Part shown: positions 8,418 to 17,578 of the stretch, piece after piece
Position numbering within the stretch: the stretch's first letter is position 1
Layout of the letters: each line of letters begins with the position of its first letter
Assembly: GCA_026391715.1 (NCBI GenBank)
Contig: JAPLDO010000032.1
Coordinates: 1-64,000 of the forward strand
From: Bacteroidota bacterium
GTDB taxonomy: Bacteria > Bacteroidota > Bacteroidia > Bacteroidales > FEN-979
Direction of reading: 5' to 3'
Length of the DNA stretch: 64,000 nucleotides
Notes under the pieces: model-generated
The model's database searches: none
The model's input: only the letters and a program-made list of their open reading frames with translations
What the model was told of the DNA's origin: nothing
Translations under genes and position numbers: made by a program

Positions 8418-10601
8418 ATGATGAGAAAAGGTACTTTAGTTATTCTGGCATTTTTGATCTTTAGATCACTATCTTATGGACAATATACTGCAAGTTTGCC
8501 AAACATGGTTGCAAGTCCAAATGAGAATATTGGAATGGATTTGAATGTGACCGGGTTGAATACAAATAATATTGCTTCTATACAATTTTATATTCAGATC
8601 GATCCAGCAGTATTAACATTTCAAAATGTTACAAATTTTCAGCAAGCAGGTCTGATGGTGGGTTTTATTAACGGAAACACTATTACTATAGTTTGGACAA
8701 GCGGAAGTCCTAAAAACTTTCCTAATGGAAGGCTATTAACGTTGAATTTTAAATACAATGGGCTAACTAGTCCTGTATCCTTTATACCATTGAATTGTGA
8801 AGTTGTGAAACTTGTGGGATCACCGCCAATACCTGTTATGCTTACTGGAACATTTAATAATGGGTCGGTAAGTCCATTTATGGGTAATCAGGCAAAAGCA
8901 AGGTTGGATAGTTTGTTAAATGCCCCTTTGGGGACAGATACAGTTTCTTTGAAATATACAGGTTTTATTGGAAATAATCTTTTACCTCTTTCGGTTGGCG
9001 CTATTACCCAGAGAATTTCTTATGATCAAGCAAAGCTTACTTTTGTTGGAGTAACAGGTGTGGGAAATCTTGCCACCGGGTTTAATGTAAATGTTGCTGC
9101 GGGAATTATTACTATTACCTGGACAAGTGTTGCCGGAAAGAATATTAATTATCCGGGTAATATGTTTAAGATTATTTTTAGTTATATAAATGCTTCTCCA
9201 ACAAATGTTAATTTTAGTACTGGATGTATAATAGAAACTACAGCGCCGGTTACAAATATTGTTGTTTCATATTTTAACGGTTGCGTTATACCGCCTCCGG
9301 TTGTAACATCTTATGCTTCAATAGCAAATGTAACTGGCGGAATTCAGGGGCAAACAGTAGATGTTCCATTGAACTTTTCGAGTATGCCAACCAATACATC
9401 AAATTTCAACCTGAATATTTCATTTGATAGTCCAAAGTTGTCTTTTGTTGGAATAGTTGGTACTCCCATTCAACCGGTAACTTACAATGTAAATGGAAAT
9501 TTGATTTCTTTAACGAATGCTTATCCACTAACACCTAATCCTTCAATTAATGGTCAGTTCCTTAAATTGCGATTTGTTTATATGGGTGTGGGTACAGCAA
9601 ATGTGAATTTTGCAAGCGGGTGCCAATTTTCAAATGGCGCGCCAATAGGCGTGGGTTACACAAACGGTTCTGTTTCGCCGGCTGTTGTTCTTGGTAATAA
9701 TGTAACTATTGGAACTATTGCCCCACCCGGCCCGGGAACAGTTTTAGTTCCGGTTACTTTAAGTGAAATGCCTATTAATGTTGGCGCTGTTACAATGTTT
9801 ATTGGCTTTGATGCTTCTAAGCTTATCTACACTGGCTGTACAGGAATAAATAACCCTTATGCCGCCAATGTTAATCTTAATGGCGGTATTATAAAAATTG
9901 CCTGGGCAAGTACTAACCCACCAAATCTTAACGGTTCTCCTTTTGTCAATCTCCAATTTACTTATGTGTGTGGGTCTGGAGCCTCTGGTAGCGCTGCCAG
10001 AGTTTATTTTACTGATAATGGTATTAGCGAATATTGTCGGATTGATTCTTTGTCAGGAAAAATCATTCCCTCGAACTGGCATGATGGGGGTGTAAATTTA
10101 AATGTTACTTTTAAGATTAGCGGCACACTAAAGTATAACAGTGATCCAAATTTGCGCATCCCTTTGGTTGGATACACGGTAAAGTTATTAACTATTGGAG
10201 ATGTCTTGGTTACATCAACAGTTACTGATGGTTCCGGTTATTTTGAATTTTTTACTTCTAACGGAAGTTTTAAGCTCGATGCGGCGCCTCCTTCAATATA
10301 TAATTATTACTCTGATTTGGATGACGTTTTAGCTATGTTGCAATATACTGTCGGCGAACCTATCCCTTTTTTCAATGATTTACGTTTATTAGCTGGTGAT
10401 GTGAACCAGAATGGAGACATAGATCTTGATGACGTTGTTGATGTCCTTCAGCGAGGAGTTGGTGAAAAGTTGCCTGATTATACTGCGCCTGACTGGGTTT
10501 TCAGCGTAAAACTTGTTAACTGTAGTTGTGCTGATGTTCCTAATCAAAATTTCATGGGACTAAACACTGGTAATGTTTTGGGAACCAATCCCACTCCGTA
10601 A
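8418..10601 (+). CDS. Four-cohesin protein ending in a dockerin, no T9SS sorting domain
   Basis: A 727-aa secreted protein (signal peptide ending LSYGQ). Four cohesin-like domains lie at about residues 22-150, 160-290, 298-425 and 430-550. A short regulatory-like beta domain (about 562-620) and a C-terminal dockerin-like segment follow. The dockerin has a good calcium-loop pattern, GDVNQNGDIDLDDVVDVLQ, preceded by a weaker first half (DLDDVLAMLQYTVG). Unlike its neighbours it stops after GLNTGNVLGTNPTP. The distal cohesin-like and sorting domains of the 4117-7221 protein are missing. It may be held at the surface through its dockerin rather than by its own sorting signal, or the gene may be 3'-truncated. 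The stop at 10601 is followed after 38 nt by the next start. Confidence 0.88.
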   Translation: MMRKGTLVILAFLIFRSLSYGQYTASLPNMVASPNENIGMDLNVTGLNTNNIASIQFYIQIDPAVLTFQNVTNFQQAGLMVGFINGNTITIVWTSGSPKNFPNGRLLTLNFKYNGLTSPVSFIPLNCEVVKLVGSPPIPVMLTGTFNNGSVSPFMGNQAKARLDSLLNAPLGTDTVSLKYTGFIGNNLLPLSVGAITQRISYDQAKLTFVGVTGVGNLATGFNVNVAAGIITITWTSVAGKNINYPGNMFKIIFSYINASPTNVNFSTGCIIETTAPVTNIVVSYFNGCVIPPPVVTSYASIANVTGGIQGQTVDVPLNFSSMPTNTSNFNLNISFDSPKLSFVGIVGTPIQPVTYNVNGNLISLTNAYPLTPNPSINGQFLKLRFVYMGVGTANVNFASGCQFSNGAPIGVGYTNGSVSPAVVLGNNVTIGTIAPPGPGTVLVPVTLSEMPINVGAVTMFIGFDASKLIYTGCTGINNPYAANVNLNGGIIKIAWASTNPPNLNGSPFVNLQFTYVCGSGASGSAARVYFTDNGISEYCRIDSLSGKIIPSNWHDGGVNLNVTFKISGTLKYNSDPNLRIPLVGYTVKLLTIGDVLVTSTVTDGSGYFEFFTSNGSFKLDAAPPSIYNYYSDLDDVLAMLQYTVGEPIPFFNDLRLLAGDVNQNGDIDLDDVVDVLQRGVGEKLPDYTAPDWVFSVKLVNCSCADVPNQNFMGLNTGNVLGTNPTP

Positions 10602-10639
10602 TTCATTTTCGATTTGTGATATGTAAATTCGATACAATT

Positions 10640-12691
10640 ATGAAAAACAAATTCAAATATTTTAGGAATACAACCATTATTTTATTCATGTTAGTTGTAT
10701 CTCAAATTGTTATAGGTCAGGCTCCGGTTGCAACAATTAACTATAACGCTACCGGCTTGGTTCCTGGGTCACCAATATCTGTACCACTGACGTTGACCGG
10801 GACTCAGGTTGGAAATTTATCTTTTGTGATTTCATATGACAGGGATATTCTAACTTATGTTGATTATACAACAACTTTACCGTTAGGAGCTGTTGGGAAC
10901 AATTTTTCTTATTTAGGGCAATTGTATTTGAGGGCTGCTTCTGTAAGTTCGAGCGGGGTAACTTATATAAATCAGACAATATTCACTTTTAACTTTATTT
11001 ATAATGGTGGTTCAACAAACATAAGTTTTTTTAACATTGCCGCAGCTACAAGTCAAACTGCTAATTGGTTTACATATATTAAAGCGAATCCGTATAATAT
11101 TATAAATCTGGCATCGGTTTTCAATAATGGTTCAGCAAGTGGCGAGTATGATACCCTTACATCTATTGCTGGTGGTGGTAATTGGAGTAACCCTACAACA
11201 TGGCAGGAAAACTATCCCACAGGTTTAAAAAAACCGACAAGGGCATGCAACGTAATTATTACTGCTAATGAGGTTATTGACACTGCAACTGTTTCATTAG
11301 GAAGATGTAATAATCTTACAATAAATACTGGAGGCAGGCTTACTTTACCTTTAGGAAAATCTTTAACTGTTAACGGAGCTTTTAACATCGAATCCGGAGG
11401 GTCTTTTGTTGATCAAAACCAAACAAGCGCTCTTTTTGCAACAGTAAAAAGAGCTATTTCCGGCAACTATGCTGGTGGTGGAAATCCTACGCCTACAACA
11501 ATATGGCATTATGTTTCAGCTCCTACTTCAAATGCGACAATAGGTACATTTTTGGGCTGTTTATTGAATAAATGGACAGAAAATTCCGCAGGTGGAACAT
11601 GGGATACCCTATGTCTCCCGCTAACTTTACCATTGGAGGTAGGACGAGGATATTCTGTGGCTGCATTTAACAGTTTTGGCAATGCGATTTTTTCTGGACC
11701 CCTGAATACAGGAAATATGACTATAAGCGGTTTAACTAACTCTAATCCTAACCCAGGTACTGGCAACGGTTATTATGGTTACCATCTTTTAGGAAACCCA
11801 TATCCCAGCGCTTTTAAATGGAATAATGCGGTTGTTTTGACGCCTCCGCAGGTTGATGGCGCTGTATATTTTTGGAATGGCTCTAATTATGTTGCAAAAA
11901 CACAAGCTATGGGCTATGAAATTCAAGCTGAACAAGGTTTCTTTTTTCATGTCAATGCCTCTGGTGGTTCTGTTACAATTCCAAACGGAAATCGGGTTCA
12001 TTCTGATAGCGCTTATTTGAAAAGCAGTATCGAAAACCAATTAACACTGACAGTCAATGGCAATGATTTAGTAGATGAAACTTCTGTGATATTTAATGAT
12101 CAAGCCACACAAGGGTTTGATGGAGAATATGACGCATATAAATTATTTGGTATATTTAATTGTCCTCAGATATATTCAATTCTTTCCGATAATATTTTAT
12201 CAATTAATACATTACCAGATATGATTTCTCAACCTGTTGTTCAACTTGGTTTTAAATCAGGTCTGTCCGGTTCATTTACAATAAATGCCATTGGACTCGA
12301 AACTTTTGCATCAGGGACCAATTTTTACCTGACAGACCTGTTAACAGGTAAGGTTCAAAACTTAGCGTCTAATCCGGTTTATGTATTTAACTCATCACCC
12401 GGTAATACTGAACACAGATTTGATTTGCATTTTGCACCGGTCGGGATGAATGAAACAGGTAATATTAGTAATTTAAAAATTTACTCTTTTGATAATAATG
12501 TATTTGTGAATATTGCGGATGAATTACAAGGGAGTATTATCATCTATGATTTACTTGGAATAGAAGTTGCGAAAAAAGCAATAGAGTCCAAAACTTTGAA
12601 TAAAGTCGAAATTAATTCACCTGGTGGATATTACCTTGTAAAAATAGTAACTAATAAAATTTCTGCAACTGAGAAGGTATTTATCCGATAA
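10640..12691 (+). CDS. Cohesin-like T9SS-sorted surface protein
   Basis: I place the start at the ATG at 10640 (MKNKFKYF), which gives a normal signal peptide ending VIGQ; an in-frame GTG 24 nt upstream only adds a polar tail. The mature protein has one N-terminal cohesin-like domain (about residues 18-165). A segment beginning GGNWSNPTTWQ follows, with the beta-solenoid/G8-like look common in Bacteroidota surface proteins, then a long unassigned beta-rich region (GNPYPSAFKWNN). The C-terminal sorting domain (about 600-683) ends EKVFIR. It closes the cohesin gene run and is followed by a small PID-CTERM-like gene. The function of the middle part is not recognised. Confidence 0.87.
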   Translation: MKNKFKYFRNTTIILFMLVVSQIVIGQAPVATINYNATGLVPGSPISVPLTLTGTQVGNLSFVISYDRDILTYVDYTTTLPLGAVGNNFSYLGQLYLRAASVSSSGVTYINQTIFTFNFIYNGGSTNISFFNIAAATSQTANWFTYIKANPYNIINLASVFNNGSASGEYDTLTSIAGGGNWSNPTTWQENYPTGLKKPTRACNVIITANEVIDTATVSLGRCNNLTINTGGRLTLPLGKSLTVNGAFNIESGGSFVDQNQTSALFATVKRAISGNYAGGGNPTPTTIWHYVSAPTSNATIGTFLGCLLNKWTENSAGGTWDTLCLPLTLPLEVGRGYSVAAFNSFGNAIFSGPLNTGNMTISGLTNSNPNPGTGNGYYGYHLLGNPYPSAFKWNNAVVLTPPQVDGAVYFWNGSNYVAKTQAMGYEIQAEQGFFFHVNASGGSVTIPNGNRVHSDSAYLKSSIENQLTLTVNGNDLVDETSVIFNDQATQGFDGEYDAYKLFGIFNCPQIYSILSDNILSINTLPDMISQPVVQLGFKSGLSGSFTINAIGLETFASGTNFYLTDLLTGKVQNLASNPVYVFNSSPGNTEHRFDLHFAPVGMNETGNISNLKIYSFDNNVFVNIADELQGSIIIYDLLGIEVAKKAIESKTLNKVEINSPGGYYLVKIVTNKISATEKVFIR

Positions 12692-12727
12692 TTAAATGCA
12701 TAATCTGACAATCAAAATCAAAAGAAA

Positions 12728-12982
12728 ATGAAAAAAATAAGGACTTATTTTGCCATAGTCGCCTTGATTTCTCTTCCCTTTTTTTGTGTTGCTGATAATC
12801 CCGGACCTCCTCCTCCTCCTGGCGGCGGCGGACCAGGCGGTGGAGGAACACCGGTAGGAGCGCCTATTGATGGGGGGATAGGGATCTTACTGGCGCTTGG
12901 TTTGGGTTACGGAGGTATGAAACTATTTCAGTCCCGGAAAGATAAGGACATTAATTCAGAAATGGATAAAATAGAAGAATAG
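12728..12982 (+). CDS. Small PID-CTERM-like sorted peptide
   Basis: An 84-aa protein in four parts: a signal peptide (MKKIRTYF to about CVADN), a Pro/Gly-only low-complexity stretch, the motif APIDGG followed by a hydrophobic segment (IGILLALGLGYGGMKLF), and a charged tail (QSRKDKD...). The P-I-D-G-G motif plus one hydrophobic helix plus basic residues matches the Bacteroidota PID-CTERM sorting signal as I remember it. The longer acidic tail after the basic residues is unusual. No sorting enzyme gene lies in the window. It sits 36 nt after the cohesin gene in the same direction, so it may belong to the same transcript. Confidence 0.75.
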   Translation: MKKIRTYFAIVALISLPFFCVADNPGPPPPPGGGGPGGGGTPVGAPIDGGIGILLALGLGYGGMKLFQSRKDKDINSEMDKIEE

Positions 12983-13050
12983 TCGTTTTTCATTACAAAA
13001 TTATGCTTCACTTATCCGTATGATTAGAAAGTTTTTTTTGTGATTCTCAG

Positions 13051-13085
13051 AATTGACCTTATTGTTATTTGCAATAAGGTCAATT
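13051..13085 (+). terminator. 14-bp perfect inverted repeat, possible terminator
   Basis: AATTGACCTTATTG (13051-13064) and its exact complement (13072-13085) flank a 7-nt loop. There is no clean T run, only AT-rich sequence. It lies between the PID-CTERM-like gene and the PepSY-like gene, so it could end the former transcript or act in the leader of the latter. Confidence 0.45.
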
Positions 13086-13130
13086 AATTATTATACAATT
13101 TACAATTATTCACAATTAATTTTATCGGTT

Positions 13131-13562
13131 ATGAAGAAAATTATTGCTGTATTATCATTGTTGTTTATGGGGTTTTGTGGATATTCACAGGAGTTAAAAC
13201 CTGAAATGGTTCCACAAAAAATATTAGACAGGTTTCATCACACATTTCCTCAATCGGTTGATCTCCCTGTGTCTTGGGTGAAAGAGAAAGGTGATTATAA
13301 AGCTACACTCACAATTATGGAATCTCCAGCGATAATGGTTATTGATTCACTGGGGAAAACGAAAAGAATTGAACGAAAAATCAATGAAATATATCTGCCT
13401 AAAAATGCAAAAGATTATTTGAAAAATTTAGATTCTAATTATCAGGTTATTACAGTTACAAAAATTGTAGACGAAAAGGATAAGGTAACTTATAACACTA
13501 CTGCGAAGATAAAGACCAATTTCACTTTCGACGATAAAGGAAAAATCTCCAATCCGAAATAA
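13131..13562 (+). CDS. Secreted PepSY-like protein
   Basis: The start at 13131 (MKKIIAVLSLLFMGFCGYSQ) gives a clear signal peptide; the open frame extends further upstream but only through non-coding looking sequence that includes the inverted repeat. The mature part of about 123 residues begins ELKPEMVPQKILDRFHHTFP and continues WVKEKGDYKATL, the pattern of periplasmic PepSY-like (BLIP-like) domains of Bacteroidota. One such domain is present, with a Lys-rich C-terminus. The exact role is unknown. It is convergent with the next gene, the two sharing one terminator. Confidence 0.75.
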   Translation: MKKIIAVLSLLFMGFCGYSQELKPEMVPQKILDRFHHTFPQSVDLPVSWVKEKGDYKATLTIMESPAIMVIDSLGKTKRIERKINEIYLPKNAKDYLKNLDSNYQVITVTKIVDEKDKVTYNTTAKIKTNFTFDDKGKISNPK

Positions 13563-13585
13563 AAACAGTTTCATTGTTTTTATTT
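13557..13585. terminator. Bidirectional AT-rich terminator
   Basis: A perfect 11-bp stem AAATAAAAACA/TGTTTTTATTT (13557-13567 and 13575-13585) spans the gap between two convergent genes. Each arm supplies a U run for the opposite direction. Confidence 0.7.
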
Positions 13586-15355
13586 GTTAATAATTGCTTC
13601 TGTTCCTCCGAATTTTTTATATTGATTTGCAAAGTAAATTGCAGAATCATGGTTTTTCATATCATAAAAATAATATAGACTAAGGCTTTTATATGCATCT
13701 TTCAGATCTGGTTTGTTTTTAATTGCCCTACGCCACATTGATGCGGCATTTTGTTTTTCTCCTTTTGTTATTAAAAATAATCCCATATCATAAGCGGCAA
13801 GACTGTTTGCTGAATCATTATTTAATGCTTCACTACATCGTGCAATAGCTTTATCTATTTGATTATTCTTAAAAAAAACGCAGGATGATTCTATGCAGAA
13901 AAGGACAAAGTTGGCACGTGCTTCGTTGTCACTATATCCTTGCTTAAATGCTGAAGCAAAATAGCTATACGCTTTTTCGTAGTTTTTCCTATCAGTATAA
14001 TAAATCATGCCCAAATTATATCTGAATATCGGATATGTTTTTACACTATCAGCTTTAAGAAGTAGATTCTCATAATTAGTCATATCTTTTTGCTTAAAGT
14101 AATATCTGCCCAAAAAGTAGGGAAACCATGACCTTTCCGGGGCATAATTAATAGATGAAGACCAAAAACTGACAGCATCCTTATATTTTTTTTGCTGAAT
14201 AAAATCATAAAATATAAATAAAACCAAAATAGTAAGTATAATGAAACTGTTTTGTTTACTTTTCATTTCAAACCATCTTTCTGGAAGCAGACCAAGAAGC
14301 ATTATCATGAATCCAATAGAAGGCAAATAAATACGGTGAAGAAGATATTCAAAACTGTCGTCTGCAGAGGAAAGGCGGACGAACATACTGGGAAAACAGA
14401 ATCCGAGAAACCAAACCGAACCGAAAATGATTAAAATGGTTTTCGGATGAAATTTTTGTCTAAATATAATGAACAAAAATGCGATGAAAATTAATATACC
14501 TGCAATTGTATATCCAGACGAAAACACTGGAGTTACTGGGAGATTAAACGGAAAAATAAGTCGGGTAATTGCCTCAGGAAGAAATGGCAGGTTATGCATT
14601 AAAGGTGATAATCCAACCTGATTGTCAGCCCGGTGATCAATTGTAATATCCCTCATGTAAAACCAAAAAAGAAATACACCAAACCAGGAAAGGTAAACCG
14701 GAATTCTTTTTACGGTAAAAAATTGTTCCTTTTTTATAAACATAAAAAAAATGAAAAAGAACGGGAGGAAAATGGCAGATTCCTTTGAAAAAAGCGCGCA
14801 GGAAAAAAATAATAGATGTAAAACCAGGAAATTATATTTTTGATCCTTAAAAAATTTAATTAAAAATATTATTGTCAGAATGGAATAAAGCGTTACCAGT
14901 AAATCTCCTCGCGCCGGGATCCAAAGAACAGCATGACCCATTACCGGATGAACTGAAAAAATCAATGCAATGATCAGCGATTGTGATTTGCTGAATTGTA
15001 GTAACTGTAAGAACCAAAGAAGACTCAGACATGCCAAAATGTGGTAACATATGTTCGAAAAATGATATATTGCCGGCGAATTGCCACCTATTATAGCATC
15101 TACCATGAATGATACATTCATTAATGGCCGATAATACGGACTTCTGTTTGCAAAAAAAGCATCGCTAAGGAAAGCAGCTCCAATGTTAGACAGGTTGCTC
15201 AGCTTCTCAAAGTTTCCAAGAATGAGAATATCATCATCAAAATATACAAACCCAAGCTGAATTGCTGATATATATACAATCAACGGAACAACAATAACTA
15301 AAATTACGCTGTAGCGATAAATGTCAAACCGGTTAACTTGTGCTTTTTGTTTCAT
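13580..15355 (-). CDS. TMTC-like GT-C membrane protein with C-terminal TPRs
   Basis: A 591-aa protein. About 380 N-terminal residues form many membrane helices; the C-terminal 200 residues are TPR-like (YFLGRYYFKQKD, YNLGMIYYTDRKNYEKAYSYF, AAYDMGLFLITKGEKQNAASMW). The first large loop has an acidic FDDD motif, then YYRPLMNVSFMVD and ARGDLLVTLYSI. These match positions of the same kind (NWDD, YHPLTMISLAID, ERKDVLYACFYLL) in the divergent gene at 15437. This layout is that of TMTC-type, polyprenol-sugar dependent GT-C transferases with TPRs. A glycosyltransferase role, perhaps in protein or lipid glycosylation, is inferred; donor and acceptor are unknown. Confidence 0.75.
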   Translation of the reverse strand: MKQKAQVNRFDIYRYSVILVIVVPLIVYISAIQLGFVYFDDDILILGNFEKLSNLSNIGAAFLSDAFFANRSPYYRPLMNVSFMVDAIIGGNSPAIYHFSNICYHILACLSLLWFLQLLQFSKSQSLIIALIFSVHPVMGHAVLWIPARGDLLVTLYSILTIIFLIKFFKDQKYNFLVLHLLFFSCALFSKESAIFLPFFFIFFMFIKKEQFFTVKRIPVYLSWFGVFLFWFYMRDITIDHRADNQVGLSPLMHNLPFLPEAITRLIFPFNLPVTPVFSSGYTIAGILIFIAFLFIIFRQKFHPKTILIIFGSVWFLGFCFPSMFVRLSSADDSFEYLLHRIYLPSIGFMIMLLGLLPERWFEMKSKQNSFIILTILVLFIFYDFIQQKKYKDAVSFWSSSINYAPERSWFPYFLGRYYFKQKDMTNYENLLLKADSVKTYPIFRYNLGMIYYTDRKNYEKAYSYFASAFKQGYSDNEARANFVLFCIESSCVFFKNNQIDKAIARCSEALNNDSANSLAAYDMGLFLITKGEKQNAASMWRRAIKNKPDLKDAYKSLSLYYFYDMKNHDSAIYFANQYKKFGGTEAIINK

Positions 15356-15375
15356 CTTAGAAAGTTATGAATCGT

Positions 15376-15407
15376 TAAAAGTATAAATATTTTTCAATCG
15401 CAACAAA
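15376..15407 (-). promoter_or_regulatory. Candidate Bacteroidota promoter (TTTG / TACTTTTA)
   Basis: On the minus strand TTTG (15404-15407) is 20 nt from TACTTTTA (15376-15383), one base off the TAnnTTTG consensus, and 20 nt from the start of the gene at 15355. On the plus strand TAACTTCG (15413-15420) could be a weak -7 box for the divergent gene. Confidence 0.35.
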
Positions 15408-15436
15408 TTTTGTAACTTCGCTGATGAATAAGGCTT

Positions 15437-17512
15437 ATGAGAACAACCTCCCGCATTAACACAATCCTTTCATTTCCTTTATTTTGGATTGGATTAATCA
15501 GCATTTTGACATTTATTGTATATTACCCGGCCCTGCATGGAGCATTTACGAACTGGGATGATATGGTTTACGTAAAAGAGAATCCATATATAAAAACCAT
15601 ATCTGCTGCCAATCTGAAAGCGATTTTTTCAACTAATTTTATGGGAAATTATCATCCTTTAACGATGATATCCCTGGCTATTGATTATCAGATTAGTAAA
15701 TTAAATCCGTTTGGTTTTCATCTGACTAACCTTCTTTTACATATCCTAAATTCAATACTGGTATTACTTGTAATCCGGAAACTTACGGGGAATTTATTAA
15801 TCGGAGCTTTTGCCGGTTTGATATTTGGAGTTCATGCCTTCCATGTAGAATCGGTTGCATGGATATCGGAAAGAAAGGATGTACTCTATGCTTGTTTTTA
15901 TCTATTAACATTATTATCCTATCTTGAATTTACTGGCAAATCAGGCCCAAAATGGTATCTGTTGAGTCTTTTTATATTTTTATTAGCCTGTTTATCTAAG
16001 GGTCAGGCTGTTACATTAGGAGTTACACTGGTTTTGGTTGATATTTTCTTAGGACGTAAGTGGGCTTCTTTGAAAGTTATTATTGAAAAGTTACCGTTTC
16101 TAATTATTGCATTTGTTTTTGGAGTTGTTGCCATCAAAGCACAGGCCGGCGCTGATGCTACGATTATGGCAAATTTTCCTATTCAGCAGCGGTTTGCATT
16201 TGCTTCGTACGGACTTGTGATGTATGTATTGAAACTTCTGGTTCCTTTTTCATTATCCGCTTATTACCCTTATCCAATTATTTCTGATATTGGTGAAGTC
16301 CCATTGATATATTGGTTGTGTATAATTCCTGTCATTGTTTTATTCGTAGTGTGGATTTTTTCTTATAAACAATCAAAACCAATTTTTTTTGGGATAGGCT
16401 TTTTTCTTGTGAATATTGTATTTCTCCTTCAACTCCTTCCTGTCGGGCGTGCAATAATGGCTGATCGTTATGTTTATATCCCATCTATTGGCTATTGTTT
16501 CCTTATTGGATGGTATCTTAATGATCATAAATACATTAATTCCAGTAGAATAGCTCTTTTAATCATTATCCCATATATTGCATTATTGGGTTTTCTTACC
16601 TTTCAACGAAGTCAGGTTTGGAAAAATTCCATAATCTTATGGAGTGATGTTCTGGAAAAAAACAGCCAGGTTACGATTGCATGGTATAACCGAGGTAATC
16701 TTTGTATGGATTCGGCAGATTATCATGGCGCCATATCTGATTATACTGAGTGTTTAAACGTTGACAATAAATATTGGAAAGCTTATATAAACAGAGGTAA
16801 TGCAAAGAATGAACTCAAAAATCACATCGGAGCTATCGAAGATTTCAATGCAGTTCTCAGACTTGATTCTTCTTCTTTAAGGGCTTATGTAAACCGTGCA
16901 ATGTCGTTTCAAAAGCTATTGGATTACAACAACTCTCTGAAAGATTTTAATAAGGCTATCAGTTTAAAACCGGAACAGGTTGAAATATATACGAGTCGGG
17001 CAAACCTGAAATTTGAAATGAAGGATTATCAGGGAGCTATCAGTGACCTTACCGAGGGTTTGCGCCTTAATCCTAAATATGTTGTTGGTTATTTGAACCG
17101 TGCCATAATAAAGAAAAACACCAAAGATTTCAAAGGCGCTATCGAAGATTACAATAAAGCCATTGAACTTGACCCTAAAAACAGTGATTTAATTAATAAC
17201 AGAGGAAATTTAAAGTTTCAGATAGGAGATACAAGTAGCGCACTTAAAGACTATTCGGAGAGCATTCGCATAAGTCCGGAACAATATCTCGGGTATAAAA
17301 ACCGAGGCGCTTTGAAGTTTTCCCTGGAAAAGTTTGATGAGGCATTTGCAGATTATACTATTGCGATTCGTCTTAATCCTTCTTCCGGAGAGTTACACTA
17401 TAACATGGCATTGCTTAAACAGAAGAAAAATGATCAGCTTGGCACGGCGTCTGAGTATAAAAAAGCGGTAGAATTGGATCCAATTTACGCTTCAGATGAG
17501 TTCAGGCATTAG
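15437..17512 (+). CDS. TMTC-like GT-C/TPR membrane protein, N-terminal part before an in-frame amber stop
   Basis: A 691-aa product. Residues 1-395 are polytopic membrane with GT-C type loop motifs (NWDDMVYVKENPYI, GNYHPLTMISLAID, AWISERKDVLYACFY, LPVGRAIMADRYVYIPSIGY). Residues about 410-690 hold at least seven TPR units (AWYNRGNLCMDSADYHGAI, AYINRGNAKNELKNHIGAI and similar). The TAG at 17510-17512 interrupts the TPR array. Reading on in the same frame gives 22 sense codons and then the TPR protein starting at 17579, so the original gene probably ran to 17995. The membrane/TPR design equals the TMTC family; a glycosyltransferase function is inferred. Neighbours are glycan-type genes. Confidence 0.8.
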   Translation: MRTTSRINTILSFPLFWIGLISILTFIVYYPALHGAFTNWDDMVYVKENPYIKTISAANLKAIFSTNFMGNYHPLTMISLAIDYQISKLNPFGFHLTNLLLHILNSILVLLVIRKLTGNLLIGAFAGLIFGVHAFHVESVAWISERKDVLYACFYLLTLLSYLEFTGKSGPKWYLLSLFIFLLACLSKGQAVTLGVTLVLVDIFLGRKWASLKVIIEKLPFLIIAFVFGVVAIKAQAGADATIMANFPIQQRFAFASYGLVMYVLKLLVPFSLSAYYPYPIISDIGEVPLIYWLCIIPVIVLFVVWIFSYKQSKPIFFGIGFFLVNIVFLLQLLPVGRAIMADRYVYIPSIGYCFLIGWYLNDHKYINSSRIALLIIIPYIALLGFLTFQRSQVWKNSIILWSDVLEKNSQVTIAWYNRGNLCMDSADYHGAISDYTECLNVDNKYWKAYINRGNAKNELKNHIGAIEDFNAVLRLDSSSLRAYVNRAMSFQKLLDYNNSLKDFNKAISLKPEQVEIYTSRANLKFEMKDYQGAISDLTEGLRLNPKYVVGYLNRAIIKKNTKDFKGAIEDYNKAIELDPKNSDLINNRGNLKFQIGDTSSALKDYSESIRISPEQYLGYKNRGALKFSLEKFDEAFADYTIAIRLNPSSGELHYNMALLKQKKNDQLGTASEYKKAVELDPIYASDEFRH

Positions 17513-17578
17513 CTTGGTATTAAAACAGATGATATTGAAGGGTTTCATCCCTCCCAGTTTATTGAACAGGGAAAGGGA

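Noticed and set aside
13053-13130. Upstream extension of the PepSY-like gene
   Set aside because: It runs through the 14-bp inverted repeat and destroys the signal peptide position; the ATG at 13131 fits far better.
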